64,000 nucleotides of DNA from CAVYHX01 sp963768415 (GTDB lineage Bacteria; Pseudomonadota; Gammaproteobacteria; UBA9214): assembly GCA_963768415.1 (NCBI GenBank), contig CAVYHX010000016.1:104729-168728 (forward strand). The letters are read 5' to 3'. Position numbers and translations under genes: made by a program. Below, one piece after another: positions 17,415 through 28,957 of this stretch. Under the pieces are notes generated by a model. That model saw only the letters and a program-made list of their open reading frames with translations. It was not told the origin of the DNA and searched no databases. Each line of letters opens with the position of its first letter. Position 1 is the first letter of the stretch.

Positions 17415-17693
17415 TTACAGTCGTTTACCCGCCAGGGTTGGCACCTTGTCCGTGCGGGTTTCCAGTTTCAGATAACTGACCAGGCGCACTGTTCCTTCAG
17501 CATGCAGGCGGGTATGAATACGTTCGACCGCGTGGAGGATGGCATCCAGCTCACCTTCGATATTGGTTCCCGATGCATGTGTCTCGATAATAAAATCCTC
17601 ATCCTGCAGCAGCGCGATAACGCGTGCGATTTCGTGCCGCACCGATACGCCAGCGCCAATCGGTATTACCTGAAATTCCGCCGTTGCCTTCAT
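17415..17693 (-). CDS. thiamine-binding-type protein, MTH1187/YkoF-like (DUF77) family
   Basis: 92 residues. The sequence MKATAEFQVIPIGAGVSVRH then EIARVIALLQDEDFIIETHA, GTNIEGELDAILHAVERIHT and EGTVRLVSYLKLETRTDK matches the compact ferredoxin-like DUF77 fold, whose members often bind thiamine or thiamine-like ligands. Length and residue pattern are standard. It is cytoplasmic and probably transcribed alone: the mgtE start is 171 bp downstream on the same strand and a REP unit lies between. Confidence 0.8.
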   Translation of the reverse strand: MKATAEFQVIPIGAGVSVRHEIARVIALLQDEDFIIETHASGTNIEGELDAILHAVERIHTRLHAEGTVRLVSYLKLETRTDKVPTLAGKRL

Positions 17694-17742
17694 GATCTGA
17701 ACTCGCCTCCTGTTGAAGGGTCAAAGCATACGTAAAAATGGA

Positions 17743-17789
17743 GGTCAGGGCACAGTTTCCTGTAAAATGCGGGTTCCTGTGCCCAGACC
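17743..17789. repeat. inverted repeat with 13-bp arms
   Basis: GGTCAGGGCACAG (17743-17755) pairs with CTGTGCCCAGACC (17777-17789) except for one central A-A mismatch, leaving a 21-bp loop. It sits in the 216-bp gap between the divergent thiamine-binding-type and DUF1223 genes. It could be a transposon end relic or a transcript hairpin. Confidence 0.6.
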
Positions 17790-17909
17790 CCGAACATGCA
17801 CTGCGCGAACGCGGAGACAGACTAATGAAAATACGGGCAACAGCTTTTTGTCTGCACAAGCCGGAATTGCGCCAATCCAGCCAGCAGCCGGACACGCCAC
17901 CAGGCCAGC

Positions 17910-18657
17910 ATGGAAATGACGGCCATACTGCTGTTGTTCTCATTGTTGTCCTTCAGCGCAGCCAGTAACGCCGCGCCGCTCACGCTTAACAGCGGCACCC
18001 GTCAGGTCACCCTGCTCGAACTCTACACCTCCCAGGGTTGCAGCAGCTGCCCGCCCGCCGAACGCTGGCTTAATGAATATGTCGACGACAAGGACCTCTG
18101 GACAAAAATCGTCCCGGTCGCCTTCCATGTCGATTACTGGGACTACATCGGCTGGAAGGATATCTTCGCCACCAAGGCAAACGGCGAGCGTCAACGTGAC
18201 TATGCCCGGGCCGGCAAGGCGCGCACTGTCTACACCCCCGGACTGTTCAATAACGGCAGGGAATGGCGCGGCTGGACCCTGCGGCTGCCCCCGCGTGCCA
18301 GCGACAAACAGCCGGGCAACCTGTCAGCCACCATTACGGGTGATCGCCTGGTCGCCACCTTTCCGGCGGCAAACACGCCGCTGGAGTTGCATGTCGCCCT
18401 GCTGGGATTCGGGATCGATACGAAAATCGAACGCGGCGAAAACAGCAACAGCACCCTTCGGCAGGAGTTCGTTGTCGCTGGCGCATGCGGTCTACCCGTC
18501 AGATGATGGCACATGGGATGTGACTTGCCGTCCGGCACACATGCAGAGGCCGACACGATATGGTATTGCACTCTGGGTAAGTGAACCGGGCAACCCGGCG
18601 CCGCTGCAGGCGACTGGAGGCATGGCTGGCAAACTGATGCCGGGAGTGCCGGGTTGA
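17910..18657 (+). CDS. DUF1223 secreted thioredoxin-like protein (several frame breaks near the end)
   Basis: The product starts MEMTAILLLFSLLSFSAASN (signal peptide). It then has VTLLELYTSQGCSSCPPAER, the CxxC-containing opening of DUF1223 proteins, followed by VPVAFHVDYWDYIGWKDIFA and ARTVYTPGLFNNGREWRGW. The frame is open to 18506, but conserved sequence continues in other frames: LAHAVYPSDDGTWDVT after a shift near 18475, further shifts near 18523 and 18560, and YGIALWVSEPGNPAPLQATG before the end. The true stop is therefore somewhere between 18630 and 18657. DUF1223 proteins are periplasmic or secreted with a thioredoxin-like fold; their role is unknown. I regard the breaks as assembly errors, although a decaying gene is possible here because the gene is not essential. 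Confidence 0.75.
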
Positions 18658-18716
18658 GATGTAATGGGATTACGGCGTTGGTATAAACAATATATTCACA
18701 TACCATGAATACAAAG

Positions 18717-18760
18717 AGGGCCGGTGACAAAGCGCAATTATTCCGCTGGTCACCGGCCCT
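18717..18760. terminator. strong inverted repeat, probable bidirectional terminator
   Basis: AGGGCCGGTGAC (18717-18728) and GTCACCGGCCCT (18749-18760) form a perfect 12-bp stem with a 20-nt loop between the convergent DUF1223 and hydrolase genes. An A-run at about 18769-18776 lies between the hairpin and the hydrolase stop. It gives the minus-strand transcript a U-run before rather than after the stem, so the classic order is not met. Confidence 0.55.
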
Positions 18761-18776
18761 GTCCTATTAAAAAAAA

Positions 18777-20326
18777 TCAGTTGCCGGGTGGTTGAGGAAA
18801 TGGGCCCGGATCAAATCCGTTAACGAAACGCAGGCCCGCCGCCGGGTCATTGGTAAAGAAATCCGATCCCGGCCACGCTCCTGTATCCAGCCGTGCCTCG
18901 ATCCCCTCGAGGGCCTTCAGCCATTCCTGTTCCGTAATGGCGCAATGCCCGTTTGACTCGACGAATACCTGGCGCAGTTTTCTGCTCTTGCGTGCTGCCG
19001 CTACCGTCTCGCGGTATGCGGTTTCCTGCGACGGCAGTACCAGGCCGTCGGTCGTGGTATGCAGGGTCAGGACGGGTCGCTTGAGCTTGCCGGACAAATC
19101 CTTGAACTTTCTGGTATAGGCGCGGCCTGCCTTGCTGCCGGTATAAACGGTGGAGGCGTTCATCTCATCCAGCCAATAGTCGATTGTGTCATTTCCGAGG
19201 CCGACAGCATTAATCAGGTAAGCCCGGTCACCGGCACTCAGCGCGTAAACATGGTCAACATTCTGCCCGACGGCGCCGCCGGCCTTGCTCTCCAGGTCCG
19301 CGCGCACCTCGGTGGCGAACGTCATGCCGGTGAACAGCCAGTTGAATTCGGGGAATCCGGGACTATCCGGAATCGGAAAGGGGTAAAAACCGTCACGCGG
19401 TGCCCCGGTCACCAGACGCAGGAACTCGAAGCGGCCGAAGTATTTTGCGGTTCTTGCGGGTTTGGCAGGAGTCCAAGCAGGGGTGGCAGTACGTCACCCG
19501 CAGGTGTGCCGTCCGGTTGCAGGCTGCCGAATACCACATCGTTATCCACATCACCCGGTGTGCCCCATTGCCAACCACCCTGGTCGGCGAACACCACATC
19601 GAATGCCACGGCCAGGTCGACGGCAGTGTCCCAGCTGCGGGATGCGCCGGCTCCGACCGTGCAACCCGTTAGGAATCCGTCATACAGTCTGAGTTTGCCT
19701 GCCAGGCCCTCTGCGTGATTCAGGGCGACCAGACTGCCCTGCGAACGCCCCCAGAGCAGGGTGCGATGGGGCCGCCCGACACTTCTGCGGAGAAGACCTC
19801 TGGCCTCGAATGTTACTGCGAGGATGTCGCGTATGCCGTCTTCAACGACCCAGCCGAGCAGGCCATCGTTGATAAACCGCGGGTCCGGTTTGTAGTCAGT
19901 CGATACGGCTGCGTCCTTGCGGATACAGATGATTTCGGATTCCAGGGCTTCAGCATTGCCACTGATCGTCAGTCCTGCCGGCGTAATTTGTGGCAATGAG
20001 TTAGTCAGCGGGGTCAGACCCAGCACCGGGAAACCGTTCTCAAGCAGAGGCTGGCGGTTTGCGTCCAGTTTCACCACGGAGCCCGTGCCCCTGGCATAGA
20101 CAAGCAGATTCCTGCTCCAGTTGGCATCGGGCACCGCGAGTCGATAAGGTGCGTTACGTCCGGTTAGTACGCCGGTCAATCCCGTATATTCCGTGTAGGT
20201 CTCCCCGTTCGTGCAATTCTTCTGCTGGACATTCAGTACCAGGGCATTGGCGGACTGGGCACTTAGCCCGAGCGCGGTCAGTATCACCCATAATGCAATG
20301 CGTCTACACCAGTTTCTGTTTTTCAT
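18777..20326 (-). CDS. secreted alpha/beta-hydrolase (one frame break)
   Basis: From the ATG at 20326 (preceded by AGGGGGAAAATA) the protein has a signal peptide (MKNRNWCRRIALWVILTALG...SANA). Then follow PYRLAVPDANWSRNLLVYAR and the nucleophile elbow LLWGRSQGSLVALNHAEGL. A frame change near 19455 leads into KYFGRFEFLRLVTGAPRDGF and on to LHTTTDGLVLPSQETAYR (acid loop) and VFVESNGHCAITEQEW (catalytic His). The Ser-Asp-His order is that of an alpha/beta-hydrolase of about 515 residues. The substrate is unknown; tannase/feruloyl-esterase-like or oligomer hydrolases are possible. Expected outside the cytoplasm. The break is probably a sequencing indel, because both halves keep their catalytic residues. 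Confidence 0.75.
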
Positions 20327-20650
20327 TATTTTCCCCCTGATTGGTCGATATGTTTGAGTTGTTCGAACACAGCGGATCACACGGACCGGATCACTATTCA
20401 GATGCAGTGCATGCCCACCGTTATGTCTGCAGCCGCCGCATACTATACTGTCTTGGCACCGCTTACGCATTAATTTGATCTGCTGCCACAGGCAGTGGGC
20501 TGTCCAGTTCGACTGCGCGCTGTTAAATTAATACCGCGGAGTCATGGCTGATACATTTCAAATAAAAACAACAATAATACATACCTGGTGTGGTCGATTA
20601 TCCGGTGTGCCTGTTTATACTGTTTCACTTTTAATACACAATTCAGTCTC

Positions 20651-21377
20651 ATGATCGTATTGTTCACTGACTTTGGCCTGGAAGGCCCGTATATCGGACA
20701 GGTCGAGGCCGTGCTGCAGCAGCAGGCGCCGGGCGTGCCGGTCATTAAGCTGTTTTCCGATCTGCCGCCGTTTGATATCGAGGGCGCCGCGTATTTATTA
20801 CCGGCCTATGCGGGCGGGTTTCCACCCGGCACGGTGTTTCTGTGCGTGGTTGACCCCGGTGTTGGCAGCGCGCGGCCGGGGGTCGTGGTGCAGGCGGATA
20901 CGCATTGGTATGTTGGCCCGAATGAAGGCCTGTTCTCGCAGGTGATGCGGCGTGCAGGGCGCATCACCTGCCGGGAACTGGCGCTGCCTGCCAATGCCTC
21001 CAGCAGCTTTCACGGTCGCGATGTGTTCGCCCCCGCGGCGGCGCGGGTGGCGCGGGGTGTGCCGGTTGACGGCGAGCCGGTCGCGACAACTGCACTGGCC
21101 AGGCCGGACTGGCCGGATGACCTGTACCGGGTGGTGTATATCGACCGCTTCGGCAATGCCATCACCGGGCGTGCGGGCATCTGCAGTCGCAGCGGACGCC
21201 GTACTGAACGTAAATGGTCACACACTGCAAGCGGCGCGTACATTTTCCGACGTGGCAGCAGGCACGGCGTTCTGGTACGCCAACGCCAACGGTCTGGTGG
21301 AGTTTGCCGTGAACCGGGGCAGGGCGGATGCAGTGCTGGGTGTTAAGGTCGGGACACGATTCGATCTTGACGAGTAA
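20651..21377 (+). CDS. SAM hydroxide adenosyltransferase / SAM-hydrolase (DUF62) family (one frame break)
   Basis: The product opens with MIVLFTDFGLEGPYIGQVEA and contains LFSDLPPFDIEGAAYLLPAY, VFLCVVDPGVGSARPGVVVQ, WYVGPNEGLFSQV and SSFHGRDVFAPAAARVA. These are the ligand-binding motifs of the DUF62/SAM-chlorinase-fluorinase fold. Bacterial members without halogen specificity hydrolyse SAM to adenosine and methionine. A frame change near 21170 restores GVRASAVAADAVLNVNGHTL and the C-terminal domain ending VKVGTRFDLDE. Length (about 242 residues) fits the family. The start is internal to a longer open frame; ATG 20651 is chosen because the family starts exactly here. It is convergent with uvrA. 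Confidence 0.85.
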
Positions 21378-21458
21378 TCAATCGAAACATTCATGACCGA
21401 TATATCAGAGGCTGCCTGATTTTTTCCTGCGCGGCCGTACGTGTGTGCGGCCTGACGT

Positions 21459-24344
<2,886 letters not shown>

Positions 24345-24463
24345 GTGCTACTCACGTACCTGACGGTTGAAAGACCAACCTGTTAATATACGGCGTTTCC
24401 ATGCGTACAGGCAAAAAAAGGAAATCCAGGCACGTGAGTCAGCCAGACGGGCAGGGGAGCGGT

Positions 24464-25801
24464 ATGAGCCGCACCGAGCTGCGCACAGCCCTTTCACTTT
24501 CAAGTGTTTACGCTATGCGTATGCTTGGCTTGTTCATGATTCTGCCGGTCTTCGCCCTGTACGCCGTCGATCTCGAGGGTGTGACGCCCGCCCTGACCGG
24601 TCTGGCCATCGGCGCCTATGGCCTGACCCAGGCCCTGTTGCAGATTCCTGCCGGTATGTTGTCCGACCGCGTGGGCCGCAAGCCGGTGATTATCGGTGGA
24701 TTGCTGATCTTTGCCGGCGGCAGCGTGGTGGCCGCCCTGGCCGACTCCATCTATGTCGTGATTCTGGGGCGTGCCCTGCAGGGTGCGGGTGCTATCGCCG
24801 CGGTCGTCATGGCGCTGACAGCAGACCTGACGCGCGAGGAACACCGCATCAAGGCGATGGCCCTGATCGGCATGAGTATCGGGCTCGCGTTTGCAGCCAG
24901 CCTGATCCTGGGACCGGTATTGAACGAGTGGGTCGGCGTGCCGGGCATATTCTGGTTGACTGCACTGCTCGCGCTCGCCGGGATCCTGGTGGTCACAGTT
25001 ATCGTGCCGCAGCCGCTGGAGACGCGCATGCATAGGGAGGCGGAAGCCGTGCCGGCGCAGTTCAGCCGGGTACTGCGGCTGCCTGATTTGTTACGGCTCG
25101 ATTTCGGTATCCTCGTCCTGCACGCGATTATAACGGCGACGTTTGTGGTCATGCCATTGATACTGCGCGACCAGGCCGGCGTGCCCGCCGCGGAGCACTG
25201 GAAGATTTATTTGACGGTGCTGATCTGTTCGGTGCTCGCCATGCTGCCGTTTATCATGCGGGCTGGACGCAAGGGGCAGGCCAAACCCGTCTTCGTGTTT
25301 GCCATCGTCCTGCTGGGCCTGTCTGAACTCGGACTTTATTTCATACCGATAACACTGGTTAGCGTGGTGGTGTTGCTGTTTGTCTTTTTTACCGCCTTCA
25401 ACCTGCTCGAGGCCATGCTGCCGTCACTGGTATCACGTGTTGCGCCCGTGGATTGCCGGGGCACGGCCATGGGATTCTATTCCAGCGCCCAGTTTCTGGG
25501 GGCCTTCCTGGGTGGTTCGCTGGGTGGCGTGCTGCACGGCTTGTACGGATTGCAGAGCATTTTCCTGGGCGGGGCACTGCTGGTCCTGGTCTGGGTGTTT
25601 GTCGCGGCCTCGATGTCCACGCCATCCCGGCTCAGTACTTATATATATAAAGTCGGGATCCGAGGCCCGGAAGATGCCGCGCGCTGGTCCCGGGAGCTGG
25701 CCTCCCTGGAGGGAGTTTCCGAGGCGGTTGTGGTCCCCGAGGAGGGGGTCGCGTATTTAAAGGTGGATAAACAGGTATTTAACGAGGCCAGCTTGCCCTG
25801 A
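24464..25801 (+). CDS. YajR-like MFS transporter with C-terminal YAM-type domain
   Basis: 445 residues from the ATG at 24464, which follows GGGGAGCGGT; an in-frame ATG at 24401 would add 21 charged residues and is less likely. Twelve membrane helices occupy about residues 10-365. Between helices 2 and 3 is the MFS signature GMLSDRVGRKPVIIGGLL. After the last helix the protein continues as a soluble domain of about 70 residues (YIYKVGIRGPEDAARWSREL...VAYLKVDKQVFNEASLP) resembling the ferredoxin-like YAM domain of YajR. Substrate is unknown. It sits between divergent uvrA and ssb, an arrangement also seen in pseudomonads. Confidence 0.88.
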   Translation: MSRTELRTALSLSSVYAMRMLGLFMILPVFALYAVDLEGVTPALTGLAIGAYGLTQALLQIPAGMLSDRVGRKPVIIGGLLIFAGGSVVAALADSIYVVILGRALQGAGAIAAVVMALTADLTREEHRIKAMALIGMSIGLAFAASLILGPVLNEWVGVPGIFWLTALLALAGILVVTVIVPQPLETRMHREAEAVPAQFSRVLRLPDLLRLDFGILVLHAIITATFVVMPLILRDQAGVPAAEHWKIYLTVLICSVLAMLPFIMRAGRKGQAKPVFVFAIVLLGLSELGLYFIPITLVSVVVLLFVFFTAFNLLEAMLPSLVSRVAPVDCRGTAMGFYSSAQFLGAFLGGSLGGVLHGLYGLQSIFLGGALLVLVWVFVAASMSTPSRLSTYIYKVGIRGPEDAARWSRELASLEGVSEAVVVPEEGVAYLKVDKQVFNEASLP

Positions 25802-25950
25802 AATGTCCTACTCGCCTGTCGGCCGGGCAGCATAGAACAGCAGCGGGCCTTGGCATAAAATAGCCAGTGGAGCTACCCGCCCCGACCGATCGGCAACAAC
25901 CGGCACGGGCCACAGGGACAGTGCAACCATATCGATAACAGGAGAGCATC

Positions 25951-26409
25951 ATGGCACGAGGAGTCAACAAGGTAATTCTGGTCGGGAATCTGGGCAAGGA
26001 CCCGGAAGTTCGTTACATGCCCAGCGGCAATGCAGTTGCCAATGTCACACTGGCCACGACGGAATCATGGAAGGACAAGCAGAGCGGCGAGAAACAGGAA
26101 CGCACCGAGTGGCACAATATCGTGTTCTACAATCGTCTCGCAGAGATCGTCGGCGAATATCTCAAGAAGGGTTCGCAAGTCTATGTGGAAGGCAGTTTGC
26201 GCACGCGCAAATGGCAGGACAAAAGCGGTAACGATCGCTATACCACCGAAATCATCGCCAGTGAAATGCAAATGCTCGGCAGCCGTAGCGGGAGCGGGAG
26301 CGCCGACTATAGCAGCGCCCCGGCATCGAAATCGGCACCGGCACCGGCACCATCAAAGGCGGCAGCCACTGCCGGTGGTGATGATTTTGATGACGACATT
26401 CCGTTTTGA
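25951..26409 (+). CDS. ssb: single-stranded DNA-binding protein
   Basis: 152 residues. The OB-fold domain (1-110) begins ARGVNKVILVGNLGKDPEVR and includes ERTEWHNIVFYNRLAEIVGE and GSQVYVEGSLRTRKWQD. A flexible linker rich in Ser, Ala and Pro follows, and the acidic tip reads DDFDDDIPF, the peptide that recruits replication and repair partners. It binds ssDNA as a tetramer during replication, recombination and repair. A good AGGAG site precedes the ATG. An intrinsic terminator follows 22 bp after the stop. Confidence 0.97.
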   Translation: MARGVNKVILVGNLGKDPEVRYMPSGNAVANVTLATTESWKDKQSGEKQERTEWHNIVFYNRLAEIVGEYLKKGSQVYVEGSLRTRKWQDKSGNDRYTTEIIASEMQMLGSRSGSGSADYSSAPASKSAPAPAPSKAAATAGGDDFDDDIPF

Positions 26410-26431
26410 TCAGCGGTTGGTGCAGTGGAAC

Positions 26432-26457
26432 AAGGCCTGCATTGCAGGCCTTTTTTT
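26432..26457 (+). terminator. intrinsic terminator of ssb
   Basis: AAGGCCTG-CATTG-CAGGCCTT followed directly by a run of seven to nine T residues: a textbook rho-independent terminator just after the ssb stop. Confidence 0.92.
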
Positions 26458-26545
26458 ATGCGTTTGCATTACATGAGTTAACTTTGACCGGCACACAAGT
26501 ATGAGCAGGTTGGGCAAAGCGTAGCGTGCCCAACAATAGTAGTTC

Positions 26546-26830
26546 GGCGCAATACGCTGCGCTATTGCGCCCTACGGGGCTGCGGTAATCGGCAGGGCGT
26601 CCGGCGACGTAATCTTTCGGCAATTCGGCGCAATACGCTGCGCTATTGCGCCCTACGGGGCTGCGGTAACCGGCAGGGCGTGCGGGCGGGGTAATCTTTT
26701 GGCAATTCGGCGCAATACGCTGCGCTATTGCGCCCTACGGGGCTGCGGTAACCGGCAGGGCGTCCGGGCGACGTAATCTTTCGGCTAATCGGCGCAATAC
26801 GCTGCGCTATTGCGCCCTACGGGGCTGCGG
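26546..26830. repeat. four inverted-orientation REP-like repeats, period 81-82 bp
   Basis: GGCGCAATACGCTGCGCTAT followed by TGCGCCCTACGGGGCTGCGG starts at 26546, 26627, 26709 and 26791. The first part is the reverse complement of the repeat core near 15.4 kb; the spacers (CGGCAGGGCGT, TAATCTTTCGG) are different. The rest of the 26458-27200 gap contains no gene I can support. Confidence 0.9.
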
Positions 26831-26985
26831 CGGGATGACGGGATAATAATTAAGCGAAGCGTCTGCAACATTACCTTGAAGCCTGGCTGCGGCGGTTGAT
26901 TACAACCGCATTGCATGTGCATGCGCGCGGGCTAACCGTATCCAGATGAATTTCAACCCCTGCATGTAGAGAAATTGAAATTGAA

Positions 26986-27005
26986 AAACCCAATATATTG
27001 GGTTT
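26986..27005. promoter_or_regulatory. perfect 20-bp palindrome, possible operator
   Basis: AAACCCAATATATTGGGTTT is an exact dyad in AT-rich DNA about 300 bp upstream of mraZ and 200 bp upstream of the dcw promoter. A binding site for a dimeric regulator or a cruciform-forming sequence is possible. No T-run follows that would make it a terminator. Confidence 0.4.
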
Positions 27006-27211
27006 CACGCCCGGTTATAATTCCCACCGACAGGCTGAATAATGGCTGTCACGGTGCCGCTAAATCGAAAATATCGCCTGCAAGCTGTCAATCTACTCTA
27101 GGTAAATTTGGCAAGCTTTTGATTTCTAGTTTATATGTTTCAGCAGTTCGGTTAAATTATAGCCAATCGAGCTAAGTTACTGTCAAAAAGGAGAATTCTT
27201 ATCGGATTTGC

Positions 27212-27240
27212 TTGACGAAACTGCCTGATCTCCCTATGAT
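27212..27240 (+). promoter_or_regulatory. sigma-70-type promoter of the dcw cluster
   Basis: TTGACG (27212-27217) and TATGAT (27235-27240) are separated by exactly 17 bp, close to the sigma-70 consensus. The promoter sits 60 bp upstream of mraZ, the usual place of the dcw promoter Pmra. Confidence 0.75.
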
Positions 27241-27245
27241 GTCGC

Positions 27246-27264
27246 AAAGTGGGGCAAAGTGGTA
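27246..27264 (+). promoter_or_regulatory. MraZ-binding boxes
   Basis: Two copies of AAAGTGG (starting at 27246 and 27256) are repeated with 10-bp spacing just downstream of the -10 element. MraZ is known to bind tandem TGGG-type boxes separated by about 5 bp and repress its own operon. The position fits autorepression. Confidence 0.65.
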
Positions 27265-27299
27265 ATAAATGCAGTTTTAGGGAGCCTTAGGGGGCGATT

Positions 27300-27752
27300 T
27301 TGTTTCTAGGTGGAAGCGCAATCAATCTGGATGCGAAAGGGCGCCTCGCCTTTCCGACCCGTTACCGGGATGAACTCGCAGAACGTTGTAGTGGACATGT
27401 CGTGCTGACGGTCGCGCGCGACCGCTGCCTGTCGCTGTTTCCGCGTCCGGACTGGGACGAGCTTGAACGCAAGCTGGTCCGCCTGCCAAACCAGGACCCG
27501 CGCGCACTCACCCTGCAACGCATGATGCTGGGTCATGCTACCGAACTGGAAATCGACAAGACCGGGCGCATCCTGATCCCCCCGCGACTGCGTGCGTTTG
27601 CCAACCTGGAAAAACGCGTCGTGCTGAACGGGCTGGGTAACAAATTTGAAATCTGGAACGAGGAAGCCTGGGACAAGAAACTCGATGCCTGGGTGGCTGA
27701 AGATGGTGATCCCGGAACGCTGCCTGATTACCTCGAGCAACTGACGACCTGA
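27300..27752 (+). CDS. mraZ: transcriptional regulator MraZ
   Basis: 150 residues starting with TTG at 27300, preceded by TTAGGGGGCGA. The family begins MF(R/L)G, so the TTG is the natural start and no ATG is nearby. Two AbrB-like SpoVT domains are visible, each with the signature: FLGGSAINLDAKGRLAFPTR (residues 2-21) and TELEIDKTGRILIPPRLRAF (about 80-99). MraZ is a ring-forming DNA-binding protein that represses the dcw operon. It is the first gene of the cluster and rsmH follows after 3 bp. Confidence 0.95.
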   Translation: MFLGGSAINLDAKGRLAFPTRYRDELAERCSGHVVLTVARDRCLSLFPRPDWDELERKLVRLPNQDPRALTLQRMMLGHATELEIDKTGRILIPPRLRAFANLEKRVVLNGLGNKFEIWNEEAWDKKLDAWVAEDGDPGTLPDYLEQLTT

Positions 27753-27755
27753 TTA

Positions 27756-28691
27756 ATGGAGATCGATTACACACATCAGCCGGTGCTACTGACAGAAGCG
27801 CTGGAGGGTCTCGCGATCAAGCCCGATGGTGTTTACGTCGACGGAACCTTCGGCCGCGGCGGGCATGCGGGAGGGATTCTGAACGAGCTGGGAACCACGG
27901 GACGACTGCTGGCAATCGACAAGGACCCGGAAGCAGTGCGCTCGGCCGGAGAACAGTTTGGCAATGATCCACGCTTTGAAATCAGGCAGGGAGCATTCAC
28001 CATGCTGGGAGAGCTGCTTGAACAGCAACAGCTGCAGGGTAAGGTGAATGGTGTGTTGCTCGATCTGGGGGTGTCCTCACCGCAGCTCGATGATCCCGCG
28101 CGCGGTTTCAGTTTCTCCGATGACGGCCCCCTTGATATGCGTATGGATTCGTCAGCCGGCATGACCGCGGCCGAATGGCTGGAAACGGCAGGCGAGGCGG
28201 ATATTGCCCGGGTGTTGAAGACATATGGCGAGGAACGTTTTGCACGCCGTATTGCACGCGCTGTTGTCGAGCGGCGTCATGCCGAGCCGCTGCGTACCAC
28301 CCGCGAACTGGCCGAGCTGGTTGCAGCCGCGGTACCGGTGCGCGAAAAGAACAAGCATCCCGCCACCCGGAGTTTTCAGGCGATCCGTATCTTCATCAAC
28401 CACGAGCTCGACGATATCAGGACCGTGCTCGGGCAGGTCCCGGACGTGCTCGCGCCGCTTGGTCGCCTGGCAGTAATCAGTTTCCACTCGCTGGAAGACA
28501 GGATCGTAAAGCGCTTCATTCGGCATGAATACCAGGGCGAACAGCCCCCCAGGGAATTTCCGCTGGCCGGCATGGATTACAAACCCAGGCTGCGTCCGGT
28601 CGGCAAGGCAATACGTGCAAGTAAAGCCGAGGTCGATTCCAATCCGCGTGCACGCAGTGCCGTACTGAGAGTCGCGGAGCGTCTGCAATGA
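27756..28691 (+). CDS. rsmH: 16S rRNA m4C1402 methyltransferase RsmH
   Basis: 311 residues. The protein opens with YTHQPVLLTEALEGLAIKPD and has the SAM-binding GTFGRGGHAGGIL, then LLAIDKDPEA, GVLLDLGVSSPQLDDPARGF and LDMRMD. Near the end are ISFHSLEDRIVKRFIR and KAIRASKAEVDSNPRARSAV. These are all RsmH (MraW) signatures. It methylates N4 of C1402 in 16S rRNA, fine-tuning the ribosomal P site. It sits between mraZ and ftsL and overlaps ftsL by 4 bp. Confidence 0.97.
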   Translation: MEIDYTHQPVLLTEALEGLAIKPDGVYVDGTFGRGGHAGGILNELGTTGRLLAIDKDPEAVRSAGEQFGNDPRFEIRQGAFTMLGELLEQQQLQGKVNGVLLDLGVSSPQLDDPARGFSFSDDGPLDMRMDSSAGMTAAEWLETAGEADIARVLKTYGEERFARRIARAVVERRHAEPLRTTRELAELVAAAVPVREKNKHPATRSFQAIRIFINHELDDIRTVLGQVPDVLAPLGRLAVISFHSLEDRIVKRFIRHEYQGEQPPREFPLAGMDYKPRLRPVGKAIRASKAEVDSNPRARSAVLRVAERLQ

Positions 28692-28957
28692 CAACGCAGC
28701 CACTCGGGGTTTTCATTCTGCTGCTGGCGGTCATCGCATCTTCCGTAGGGGTGGTCTATGCGAAGCACCAGGGCCGCAAACAGTTCATCGAATTGCAGTC
28801 ACTCGCTGCCGAGAGAGACCGTATGGATGTCGAGTGGGGGCAGCTGCAGCTGGAACAGGGCGCCCTGACGACGCACGGACGAATAGAGCGCGCAGCCCGG
28901 GAGCGGCTCGGGATGGTGAGTCCGGCTGCAGACACTCTGGTGATATTCAAGCCATGA
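28688..28957 (+). CDS. ftsL: cell division protein FtsL
   Basis: 89 residues. A short cytoplasmic tail is followed by one membrane helix (PLGVFILLLAVIASSVGVVY) and a periplasmic coiled coil (QFIELQSLAAERDRMDVEWG). It ends ERLGMVSPAADTLVIFKP, the usual FtsL tail. FtsL forms the FtsQLB complex that activates FtsWI septal synthesis. It overlaps rsmH and ftsI by 4 bp each (ATGA), so translation is coupled. Identification rests on topology, size and position as well as the tail motif. Confidence 0.9.
   Translation: MTTQPLGVFILLLAVIASSVGVVYAKHQGRKQFIELQSLAAERDRMDVEWGQLQLEQGALTTHGRIERAARERLGMVSPAADTLVIFKP

Noticed and set aside
24345..24463. LexA (SOS) box upstream of uvrA
   Set aside because: The only CTGT-N8 site in the uvrA/MFS gap (CTGTTAATATACGGCG) does not end in ACAG, so the consensus is not met.
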